DNA of 30,153 nt. Source: CAKUFA01 sp963646285 (GTDB taxonomy: Bacteria > Bacillota > Clostridia > Christensenellales > Aristaeellaceae). Numbering within the stretch: the first letter of the stretch is position 1; each line of letters opens with the position of its first letter. Below the pieces are notes generated by a model. That model saw nothing but the letters and a program-made list of their open reading frames with translations, had not been told where the DNA came from and searched no databases. A program made the translations under genes and the position numbers. Shown here one piece after another: positions 7,330 to 14,393 of this stretch. Where the stretch lies: NCBI GenBank assembly GCA_963646285.1, contig CAVIWF010000029.1, positions 1 through 30,153 on the forward strand, in the 5' to 3' direction.

Positions 7330-8985
7330 ATGAAAAAGAAAAAATGGGATATGTGGTTGGTTGCAAGCTTGGTCATCATGGGACTGTACTGCCTGTTTAT
7401 GATGTATCCGTTGCTGAAAATGCTGATCCAGTCCGTTCAAAATGAGGAAACAGGCGCATTCACTCTCCAATACTTTTTCAAGTTTTTTAGTGATCCATCG
7501 TATTCATCCACACTAGGAAACAGCTTTAAGGTTTCCTTATGTGCAACGGCCATTACGATGATCATTGGTGTTCCCATGGCATACCTGTATAATGCCTATG
7601 AAGTAAAAGGACGCAATTTCCTACAGGTTATGATCATTTTATGCTCCATGTCAGCACCTTTCTTAGGAGCCTACGCATGGGTGCTGCTATTGGGCAGAGG
7701 CGGTGTCATTACCAAATTAGTGAAAACTCTGTTTGGTTTTAAGCTACCGAGCATTTATGGCTTTGGTGGTATTCTACTCGCTCTTTCTACAAAGATGTTT
7801 CCGCTGGTTTTCATGTATGTCAGTGGCGCTATGAAGAACATCGACAACACTTTGCTGGAAGCATCGTCGAACATGGGTTGCAAAGGAATTAAGCGTTTTA
7901 TCAAAGTCGTCATCCCGCTTTGTATGCCATCCATCCTGGCATCGGCACTGATGGTATTTATGCGCTCCTTCGCAGACTTCGGTACACCCCGTATGATCGG
8001 TGAGGGCTACAAAACATTTCCCGTGTTGATTTATACAGAATACCTTGGTGAAGTTGGTACAAACTATAATTTTGCTGCAGCAATGGCTGTAATTGCCGTG
8101 CTGATTACCACCGTTGTTTTTTTGCTGCAGAAGTGGACTTCAAACAAATTCAGCTTCAGCATGAGTGCTTTGCACCCCATTGAAAGAAAAAAGGCTAAGC
8201 CAGTCGGAAGTTTCTTCATTCACTTGTTCTTATACGGTATGGTGGCAATTTCGTACCTGCCCAATTTATACTTGATCTTTTATTCGTTCCATAATACCAG
8301 CAAAACAGGCAATATCATTAAGCCCGGTTATTCATTGATGAACTACGAGAGCATCTTGCCTGACCTTGGAACCTCCGTTTGGAATACGATCCGTATCTGT
8401 GGAGGTGCGCTGGTAATTGTAATCCTGATGGCTATGCTGATTTCCTATTTAGTTGTTCGGCGCCGCAATGTGGTGAATGGTGTCATCGATACCATGTCGA
8501 TGATCCCATACATCATCCCCGGCTCCGTTATCGGCATTGCGATGGTCATGGGCTTCAACAGTGGTGCAATCGTGTTGACAGGTACTGCGTGGATTATGGT
8601 GATCGCAATGTGCATCCGCCGCATGCCGTATACGATTCGTTCCAGCGTAGCTATCCTGCAGCAGATTCCTATGAGTATCGAGGAAGCGTCCGCTAGTTTG
8701 GGTGCTAACAAGTTCAAGACGTTCTGGAAAATCACTGTGCCAATGATGTTCAACGGTGTAGCTGCCGGAGCAATCATGACATGGGTAACGCTTATCACCG
8801 AATTGTCCTCTTCTGTCATTCTGTACAGTTCGAAGACGATTACACTGAACCTGTTGGTATATACTTACGTACTTGGCGGCACAGATTTCCGTGCATGCGC
8901 TGCATCAACCATACTAACACTTTTTACCGTTTTGACCCTGGTACTGTACATGAAATTTTCTAAGAACAAGGAAGTTTCGATGTAA
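7330..8985 (+). CDS. fused two-domain ABC permease, FbpB/AfuB type
   Basis: The 551-residue membrane protein contains two consecutive binding-protein-dependent permease domains with about 12 predicted membrane helices in all. Each half has the EAA loop that contacts the ATPase: 'LLEASSNMGCKGIKRFIKVVIP' near residue 177 in the first half and 'SIEEASASLGANKFKTFWKITVP' near 450 in the second. One fused polypeptide with two permease domains is characteristic of the FbpB/AfuB group. It therefore completes a three-gene importer with the binding protein and ATPase on either side of it in function. It is followed by 60 bases containing a small ATCGGG/CCCGAT hairpin (9007-9022) before the aldolase gene. 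Confidence 0.93.
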   Translation: MKKKKWDMWLVASLVIMGLYCLFMMYPLLKMLIQSVQNEETGAFTLQYFFKFFSDPSYSSTLGNSFKVSLCATAITMIIGVPMAYLYNAYEVKGRNFLQVMIILCSMSAPFLGAYAWVLLLGRGGVITKLVKTLFGFKLPSIYGFGGILLALSTKMFPLVFMYVSGAMKNIDNTLLEASSNMGCKGIKRFIKVVIPLCMPSILASALMVFMRSFADFGTPRMIGEGYKTFPVLIYTEYLGEVGTNYNFAAAMAVIAVLITTVVFLLQKWTSNKFSFSMSALHPIERKKAKPVGSFFIHLFLYGMVAISYLPNLYLIFYSFHNTSKTGNIIKPGYSLMNYESILPDLGTSVWNTIRICGGALVIVILMAMLISYLVVRRRNVVNGVIDTMSMIPYIIPGSVIGIAMVMGFNSGAIVLTGTAWIMVIAMCIRRMPYTIRSSVAILQQIPMSIEEASASLGANKFKTFWKITVPMMFNGVAAGAIMTWVTLITELSSSVILYSSKTITLNLLVYTYVLGGTDFRACAASTILTLFTVLTLVLYMKFSKNKEVSM

Positions 8986-9045
8986 AGTACATCAACACAG
9001 TCCTATATCGGGATGACCCGATGGGAAATAAAGGAGTTAAGATTT

Positions 9046-9912
9046 ATGCCTTATGTAAACGCCAAAGAGATGCTTGCTGATGCAAAGAAGAACCACTACG
9101 CTGTTGGTCATTTTAACTTGAACAACATGGAATCCGTTCGTGCTTTCCTGTTGGCTGCTGAGGAGCAAAAATCTCCTATTATCCTCGGTGTTTCTGGCGG
9201 CACAGCAAAGTACATGGGTGGCTATCACACGATTGCTGACATGGTAAAAGATTTCATGGACTTCTTGAAGATCACGGTGCCCGTGTGCCTGCATGTGGAT
9301 CATGGCACTTACGAAGAGGCGCTTTCTGCTATTGATGGTGGCTTCAGCTCTGTCATGTTTGATGGCAGTAAGTATAGCATCGATGAAAACATCGAAAAGA
9401 CGAAGACTGTTGTAAAACTGGCGCATGCTAAAGGCATTACTGTGGAAGCAGAAGTTGGTGCTATTGGCGGCGAAGAAGACGGGCGAATCAGCATGGGCGA
9501 GTGTGCGGATCCTGAGCAATGTGCCCGGATCGCTAGCTTGGGTATTGATTTGTTAGCTGCAGGAATTGGCAACATCCACGGTAAGTATCCCGAAGGTTGG
9601 CCAGGGCTGCGTTTTGATGTCCTTGAAGCGATTCAGAAAAAAACAGGTGACCTTCCTTTAGTACTTCATGGCGGCTCCGGCATTCCCGATGCGATGGTAA
9701 AGCAAGCTATTACACTCGGCGTTTCCAAAGTGAACGTGAATACCGAATGCCAGGTTGCATTTACCGAAGCAACACGTAAATTTATTGAAGCAGGTAAAGA
9801 TCATGAAGGCAAAGGATTTACGCCTCGTGCGCTGCTTGCTCCCGGTTTGGAAGCCACGAAAGCAAAGTGCATCGAAAAGATGGAACTGTTCGGCAGTATC
9901 GGACGTGCATGA
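9046..9912 (+). CDS. class II ketose-bisphosphate aldolase (fructose-bisphosphate aldolase family)
   Basis: The 288-residue zinc aldolase cleaves a ketose (bis)phosphate, probably to dihydroxyacetone phosphate plus an aldehyde. Family residues are all in place: 'CLHVDHGTYEEAL' with catalytic Asp85 and zinc ligand His86, 'EAEVGAIGG' with Glu136, 'GIGNIHGKY' with zinc ligand His178, 'VLHGGSGI' with zinc ligand His208, and 'KVNVNTECQ' binding phosphate. I chose the ATG at 9046 because AAGGAG lies 9 bases before it; an in-frame upstream start would add residues with no ribosome site. It is the last gene of the plus-strand operon and is closed by a strong terminator. Family membership is secure; whether the substrate is fructose-, tagatose- or sedoheptulose-bisphosphate, or another ketose, is not. 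Confidence 0.9.
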   Translation: MPYVNAKEMLADAKKNHYAVGHFNLNNMESVRAFLLAAEEQKSPIILGVSGGTAKYMGGYHTIADMVKDFMDFLKITVPVCLHVDHGTYEEALSAIDGGFSSVMFDGSKYSIDENIEKTKTVVKLAHAKGITVEAEVGAIGGEEDGRISMGECADPEQCARIASLGIDLLAAGIGNIHGKYPEGWPGLRFDVLEAIQKKTGDLPLVLHGGSGIPDAMVKQAITLGVSKVNVNTECQVAFTEATRKFIEAGKDHEGKGFTPRALLAPGLEATKAKCIEKMELFGSIGRA

Positions 9913-9948
9913 CGATAACCCTAATTGGAAAACTGCATAAATGATTGA

Positions 9949-9989
9949 AAAAGCACAACCTCTGGCATCTTGCCAGGAGTTGTGCTTTT
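9949..9989 (+). terminator. intrinsic terminator of the catabolic operon
   Basis: AAAAGCACAAC (9949-9959) pairs with GTTGTGCTTTT (9979-9989), with an inner CTGGC/GCCAG stem. It closes the operon that begins at 4053, and the A/T symmetry also allows function on the other strand. Confidence 0.9.
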
Positions 9990-10112
9990 CCCGTAAAAGG
10001 AGTTTTTTGATAATCTCTCATACTCATGCAACAACATTATAGTGTTCTTGTTTCTACGTATCATATTGGGAAATAGATGCTCTTCCTCTCCGATATTGAT
10101 CCTTTCATCATT

Positions 10113-10141
10113 TTGACAACCACCCGAAAAGCCGTTATAAT
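10113..10141 (+). promoter_or_regulatory. perfect consensus promoter of the glycosidase-Lgt-araD-NSS operon
   Basis: TTGACA (10113-10118), exactly 17 bp, TATAAT (10136-10141). The start site would be near 10148, about 43 bases before the TTG start codon. The rest of the 9990-10190 gap holds nothing else I can identify. Confidence 0.9.
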
Positions 10142-10190
10142 AGGTAAGGCTCATTTCCACCGCTACTTTCAAAGAAGGAGGCCATCCCTG

Positions 10191-11132
10191 TTGAAGACCT
10201 TTGTACGAGTCATTGCAGTGCTGCTGGCTCTTGTTTTACTGGCGTTCCTGGTTCCCTCCATGACGCCTCTGGCCATTGGTGAGGAGGCTGTTTCCTACCC
10301 CGCCTATACGCCGGTCACCCTCACTGCTGAGGACGTTGCGCCTCTTGACTATGCTGCGAAAGCGCCCGCTCCCCTGACCGACGCCTTTTTGCCGGATAAT
10401 GGGGGGTACCTGGATGACACCCTGTCCGTCAAGGTTGAAACCATGCGGGCTTACGATACCACCATCATGCTGGTGTGGGTGCAGATTTCCTCCCCTTCCC
10501 AGCTGCGTACGGAACTTTGCAAGGCCTACCCTTCCAAATCCACTGCCCGGGCAGACACCCTTGCCAAGCGTGTTAACGCCGTGCTGGCCATCAACGGAGA
10601 CTACTTTGTGTACCACAGCCAGGGCTACATTGTGCGAAACGGCACCGTGCTGCGGGAGCGGTACAATGACATTTACGATACCCTGCTCATTGACGATCAG
10701 GGGGATTTCACCATCATTCAGGGCTTAACCAAGGAGAAAATTGACGCCTTTGATGGCACCATCATGCAGGCCTTCACCTTTGGTCCCGGGCTGGTTGTTG
10801 ATGGAGTGATGACCACGGAATTCCCGCTGAAGTCTTCCTCCCCCACCCATGAAACCCAGCGCATTGCCATTGCCCAAATGGATCATCTGTCCTACCTGAT
10901 TGTTGCCACGGAGGGTCCTGAGAACAAAGGGTCCACGGGATTGACCATGGCGGAATTTGCTCAGCTCCTCTACGACCTTGGAGCGAAAAACGCCTACAAT
11001 CTGGACGGCGGTTCTTCCTCCAGCGTGGTGCTGAACTACAAGAAGATCAATTCCCTGTCCACCGGAAAGATTCGTGCCATCGGTGATATCCTGTATTTTG
11101 CCACCGCAGAAACCGAGGAGGCCGCACAATGA
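10191..11132 (+). CDS. phosphodiester glycosidase (NAGPA) domain protein, secreted or membrane-anchored
   Basis: The protein has 313 residues from a TTG start at 10191, chosen because AAGGAGG (10175-10181) lies 9 bases upstream and a hydrophobic N-terminus ('VIAVLLALVLLAFLVPS', about 6-22) follows at once. The body matches the phosphodiester glycosidase / exopolysaccharide-associated family: 'VLAINGDYFVYHSQGYIVRNG' in the middle, and the C-terminal 'LGAKNAYNLDGGSSSSVVLNY', whose 'NLDGGSSS' is the family signature. Members remove sugar-1-phosphate caps or act on wall and extracellular glycans; the exact bacterial substrate is usually unknown. Its stop overlaps the start of the next gene by 4 bases (ATGA), so the two are translationally coupled. 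Confidence 0.85.
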   Translation: MKTFVRVIAVLLALVLLAFLVPSMTPLAIGEEAVSYPAYTPVTLTAEDVAPLDYAAKAPAPLTDAFLPDNGGYLDDTLSVKVETMRAYDTTIMLVWVQISSPSQLRTELCKAYPSKSTARADTLAKRVNAVLAINGDYFVYHSQGYIVRNGTVLRERYNDIYDTLLIDDQGDFTIIQGLTKEKIDAFDGTIMQAFTFGPGLVVDGVMTTEFPLKSSSPTHETQRIAIAQMDHLSYLIVATEGPENKGSTGLTMAEFAQLLYDLGAKNAYNLDGGSSSSVVLNYKKINSLSTGKIRAIGDILYFATAETEEAAQ

Positions 11133-12061
11133 ACGAAACCACTGTTCTTTTGTCCGTGGGCGATTTTCAGCTGACCGCCTACAGCCTGCTATTGGCCATG
11201 GGTGCTCTGCTGGCCATTCTGCTGACCGCCTGCCTGGGCAAGAAGCGTCTGGGCATTGACGCATCCCTTTCCCTGTGTCTGGCTGTGCTGCCCGGTGCCG
11301 TCATCGGTGCTCGGCTGGTGTACTGCGCCACCATGATCGAATCCATTCTGGTGGATTTTGATGGGCTGTCCTTCGTCCCCCGCATTTGGGAAGGCGGCTT
11401 CACCCTGTACGGTGCCATTCTGGGCGGGATGATTGCCGCACTGATTTACGCTCGTGTCACCCACCGCAAGGTTGCCCCTGTGCTGGATCTGCTGGCACCG
11501 GGCTCTGCCCTGCTGCTGTGCATTGCCAGAGCTGCCGAGTATTTCACCTCCCAGGGTCTGGGGGATTACATCGAAGACGAAACCTTTCAGCGTTTCCCTT
11601 TCGCTGTGGAAGCCAACGGTTCCTGGCAGATGCCTGTGTTCATCTATGAAGCCTTTGCTGCGGCCGTCATCCTCCTTGTGGTGCTTTGCCTGCTGCGGCA
11701 GAATCGGGAGCCCGGCCGGGTTGCGGAAGTTTTCCTTGTGCTGCTGAGCCTGAGCCAAATCATTCTGGAATCCTGGCGGGAGGATGAATTCATCCGCTTC
11801 GGCTTCGTCCGTTGGAATCAGATTGCCGCCGCCATTACCCTGACGACTGTGCTGGTGCTTCGCCTGATCCGCAAAGGCCGTCCCCGGGAAAAGAGCCGGA
11901 AGATTTGGACCATCATGCGTGTGGTGCTCTATCTGGTAGGCGTGGTACTGATTATCCTCATCGAGTTTGCACTGGACAAGTCCTCCATTGAGAACACCCT
12001 GCTGTACGGCGTTATGGCTGGTACGCTGATGGTCATGGGCGTTGCCATGCTGAAGGACTGA
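11129..12061 (+). CDS. Lgt-like (prolipoprotein diacylglyceryl transferase family) membrane protein, active site degenerate
   Basis: The 310-residue polytopic membrane protein has the order of Lgt motifs: a helix with 'GARLVYC' near residue 52, then 'WEGGFTLYGAILGGMIAA' near 86-103, equivalent to the Lgt 'GGLAxHGGxxGG' loop. The family signature, normally G-R-x-G-N-F-x-N-x-E, reads 'ARAAEYFTSQ' here. The Arg is kept, but the conserved Asn and Glu are changed. The late 'ESWREDEFIRFGFVRWNQ' corresponds to the second E-x-x-R region. Canonical Lgt transfers diacylglyceryl from phosphatidylglycerol to the lipobox cysteine; with this signature lost, that activity is doubtful. The fold assignment is good; the function is open. 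A second, canonical Lgt elsewhere in the genome would support specialisation. Confidence 0.75.
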   Translation: MNETTVLLSVGDFQLTAYSLLLAMGALLAILLTACLGKKRLGIDASLSLCLAVLPGAVIGARLVYCATMIESILVDFDGLSFVPRIWEGGFTLYGAILGGMIAALIYARVTHRKVAPVLDLLAPGSALLLCIARAAEYFTSQGLGDYIEDETFQRFPFAVEANGSWQMPVFIYEAFAAAVILLVVLCLLRQNREPGRVAEVFLVLLSLSQIILESWREDEFIRFGFVRWNQIAAAITLTTVLVLRLIRKGRPREKSRKIWTIMRVVLYLVGVVLIILIEFALDKSSIENTLLYGVMAGTLMVMGVAMLKD

Positions 12062-12072
12062 AAGGAAACGCC

Positions 12073-12780
12073 ATGCTTGAAGAACTGAAACAGCAGGTAT
12101 ACGAAGCCAACATGCTCCTTCCCGCTTACCATTTGGTGACCTTCACCTGGGGCAATGTTTCCGGTGTGGATCGGGAACAGGGTGTCTTCGTAATCAAGCC
12201 CAGCGGAGTTCCTTATGAAGATCTGAAGCCGGAGGATATGGTGGTCGTTTCCATCGCCGATGGTCACAAAGTGGAAGGAAGCTTGAATCCCTCCTCGGAT
12301 ACGCCCACCCACGCAGAGCTGTACCGCCGCTTTCCCACGGTAGGCGGCATTGTTCACACCCACTCCCGCTGGGCCACCATCTGGGCTCAGGCAGGTCGGG
12401 ATATTCCCGCCTATGGCACCACCCATGCCGATTATATTTACGGTGCTGTTCCCTGCGCAAGGGATCTTACCCCCGAAGAAGTACAGCGTGCCTATGAGCT
12501 GGAAACCGGCAAGGTCATTGCCGAATGCTTTGAAGAGCGGCAGCTTAATCCCCTGCATGTCCCCTGCGTGCTGGCACGGCATCACGGTCCCTTTGCCTGG
12601 GGAAAGGATGCCATGGAGGCGGTGCATAATGCCGCCGTGCTGGAAGAAGTGGCCATGATGGCCTGGCACACGGAAAACCTTGCTCCTTCCTCCGTGGCAC
12701 CCCTGCCGGACTACGTGCGGGACAAGCATTTCCTGCGTAAACACGGACCCAATGCCTATTACGGGCAAATCAAAAAGTGA
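12073..12780 (+). CDS. araD: L-ribulose-5-phosphate 4-epimerase
   Basis: The 235-residue protein is co-linear with E. coli AraD. It keeps the zinc ligands His95, His97 and His171 ('VHTHSRWATIWAQAG', 'LARHHGPFAWGK'), Asp76 ('SSDTPTH'), catalytic Asp120 ('THADY') and Tyr229 in the diagnostic C-terminal 'GPNAYYGQ'. It interconverts L-ribulose-5-phosphate and D-xylulose-5-phosphate, feeding arabinose-type pentoses into the pentose phosphate pathway. Related fuculose-phosphate aldolases lack the AYYGQ end, so the epimerase call is firm. It starts 11 bases after the Lgt-like gene, with AAAGGA in front of the ATG. There is no araA or araB nearby, so it is separated from a normal arabinose operon. 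Confidence 0.93.
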   Translation: MLEELKQQVYEANMLLPAYHLVTFTWGNVSGVDREQGVFVIKPSGVPYEDLKPEDMVVVSIADGHKVEGSLNPSSDTPTHAELYRRFPTVGGIVHTHSRWATIWAQAGRDIPAYGTTHADYIYGAVPCARDLTPEEVQRAYELETGKVIAECFEERQLNPLHVPCVLARHHGPFAWGKDAMEAVHNAAVLEEVAMMAWHTENLAPSSVAPLPDYVRDKHFLRKHGPNAYYGQIKK

Positions 12781-12793
12781 ATCGAGGCCTTGT

Positions 12794-14176
12794 ATGAGTC
12801 AGCCTGCTTCCTCCCCCAAGCGTGAGAACTTCGCTTCCCGCCTGGGCTTCCTTCTGGTCAGTGCCGGATGCGCCATCGGCATCGGCAATGTATGGCGTTT
12901 TCCTACCGTTGCCGGTCAAAATGGCGGCGGCGTGTTTGTGCTTTTCTACCTGCTCTTCCTGCTCATCATGGGCGTTCCCGTGCTGACCATGGAGCTGGCC
13001 GTGGGGCGTGCAGGCCGTGGAACCGCCACCCAAGCCTACAAGGCCTTGGAGAAGAAGGGCAGCAAGTGGCACCTGCACGGCTACACTTGCCTGCTGGGCT
13101 GCGTCATGCTGATGATGTACTACACCACCGTCAGTGGCTGGATGCTGAGTTACTTTGTCAAGTTCCTCACCGGCACCTTTAACAGTCTGTCTTCCTCCGA
13201 TGCTGCGGCCAATGTGTTCACCCAAATGCTGGCCAATCCTGCGGAAATGGGTATCTTCATGGCCATCACCGTTGTGTTGGGCATCCTGATTTGCAGCATG
13301 GGTCTGCAAAATGGTGTGGAACGCATTACCAAGGTGATGATGTGCGCCCTGATCTTGCTCATTGCAGTGCTGGCTGTGCACAGCTTCACCCTGTCTGGGG
13401 CAAAGGAAGGATTGTCCTTCTTCCTGCTGCCTGACTGGAACCGGGCTTCTCAGCAAGGCATCGGGCAGGTCATTGTTTCTGCCATGAACCAGTCCTTCTT
13501 TACGCTGAGTCTTGGCATCGGCGCCATGGAAATCTTCGGCAGCTACATGTCCCGTGAAAACACCCTGTGCAGCGAAGCCGTGCACATCTGTGCTTTGGAT
13601 ACGCTGGTAGCCATCAGTGCAGGACTTATCATTTTCCCTGCCTGCTTTTCCTACGGTGTGTCTCCGGATGCAGGTCCCAGCCTGATTTTCATCACCCTGC
13701 CCAACGTATTTGCCAACATGGCAGGCGGTCAGGTGTGGGGTGCCCTGTTCTTCCTGTTCATGACCTTTGCCAGCTTCACCACAGTGGTGGCCGTATTTGA
13801 AAACATCATTGCCAGCGTGATGGAGCTATTCCACCTGAGCCGCCGCACAGCTTGTCTGGCCTGCGGTGTGGGGATCCTGCTCCTCAGCCTTCCCTGTGTG
13901 CTGGGGTATAATGTGTGGAGCGGCTTCCAGCCCAAGGGCGCAGGCAGTACCGTCCTTGATGGGGAGGACTTCATCGTCTCCAACCTGCTGCTGCCCATCG
14001 GCAGCCTGATCTATCTCCTCTTCTGCGTAACCCGCTGGGGTTGGGGATTCGATCAATATCTGGCAGAAGCAAACAATGGCAAGGGCATTCACCTCCCCCG
14101 TTTCCTGAAGCCCATTTTCCAGTTCATTCTTCCCCTGCTCATCATCGTCATCATTGTTCAGGGACTGATTGGATAA
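12794..14176 (+). CDS. neurotransmitter:sodium symporter (NSS/SNF) family transporter
   Basis: The protein has 460 residues from the ATG at 12794 (GAGG 6-9 bases upstream), with 11-12 hydrophobic helices. The first helix has the LeuT-type 'GCAIGIGNVWRFPTVAGQNGGGVFVLFYLLFLLIMGVP', whose unwound stretch makes the Na+ and substrate sites (read here in parts: GCAIGIGNVWRFP, then NGGGVFVLFY). A conserved Gly-rich helix, 'NQSFFTLSLGIGAMEIFGSY', lies near residues 230-249. Bacterial members import amino acids such as Leu, Trp or Tyr with Na+; the substrate here is not known. It is the last gene of the operon, 13 bases after araD, and is followed by a strong terminator. Confidence 0.92.
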   Translation: MSQPASSPKRENFASRLGFLLVSAGCAIGIGNVWRFPTVAGQNGGGVFVLFYLLFLLIMGVPVLTMELAVGRAGRGTATQAYKALEKKGSKWHLHGYTCLLGCVMLMMYYTTVSGWMLSYFVKFLTGTFNSLSSSDAAANVFTQMLANPAEMGIFMAITVVLGILICSMGLQNGVERITKVMMCALILLIAVLAVHSFTLSGAKEGLSFFLLPDWNRASQQGIGQVIVSAMNQSFFTLSLGIGAMEIFGSYMSRENTLCSEAVHICALDTLVAISAGLIIFPACFSYGVSPDAGPSLIFITLPNVFANMAGGQVWGALFFLFMTFASFTTVVAVFENIIASVMELFHLSRRTACLACGVGILLLSLPCVLGYNVWSGFQPKGAGSTVLDGEDFIVSNLLLPIGSLIYLLFCVTRWGWGFDQYLAEANNGKGIHLPRFLKPIFQFILPLLIIVIIVQGLIG

Positions 14177-14200
14177 TCTGTTCCATTGGTTCCCTTACAC

Positions 14201-14239
14201 ACAGGCTGTTCATCCTATGGGGTGGACAGCCTGTTTTGT
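14201..14239 (+). terminator. intrinsic terminator after the NSS transporter gene
   Basis: ACAGGCTGTTCATCC (14201-14215) pairs with GGGTGGACAGCCTGT (14220-14234) around a TATG loop: 15 bp with two G-T wobbles, followed by TTTGTT. It closes the operon begun at 10191. Confidence 0.9.
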
Positions 14240-14278
14240 TGTGCCGAAAAGAAAAACATAAGAAAGGCAGCCTGCCTA

Positions 14279-14308
14279 TTGCAATCATCCCATCACACCA
14301 TGTAGAAT
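14279..14308 (+). promoter_or_regulatory. probable gdhA promoter
   Basis: TTGCAA (14279-14284), 18 bp, TAGAAT (14303-14308). Transcription would start near 14315, leaving a leader of about 80 bases before gdhA. Confidence 0.6.
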
Positions 14309-14322
14309 GGAAGGGCACTGAT

Positions 14323-14371
14323 GCTTTGCCAAGGAAGCCAAAGCGCCGCAGCGGGAACCCTTTCCCTGCGG
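14323..14371 (+). promoter_or_regulatory. two consecutive hairpins in the gdhA leader
   Basis: GCTTTG (14323-14328) pairs with CAAAGC (14339-14344). Then CCGCAG (14346-14351) pairs with CTGCGG (14366-14371), extended inward by GGGAA/TTCCC with one bulge. There is no T-run, so this is not a terminator. It may set mRNA stability or initiation; no known riboswitch class is recognised. Confidence 0.45.
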
Positions 14372-14393
14372 AAATCAGAAAGGAGAATTGCAT

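Noticed and set aside
4053..9912. Sulfoquinovose breakdown pathway assignment
   Set aside because: Kinase, class II aldolase and split transketolase each occur in sulfosugar routes, but the isomerase, sulfosugar-specific exporter or sulfoquinovosidase genes are absent here, so it stays one of several possibilities.
10077..10190. Upstream ATG start for the phosphodiester-glycosidase gene
   Set aside because: It lies before the perfect promoter and would add non-conserved residues; the TTG at 10191 has the ribosome site and starts the signal/anchor.
12680..12793. N-terminal extension of the NSS transporter into araD
   Set aside because: It overlaps the conserved C-terminus of AraD and no ribosome site precedes it; the ATG at 12794 follows GAGG and starts directly before the first conserved helix.
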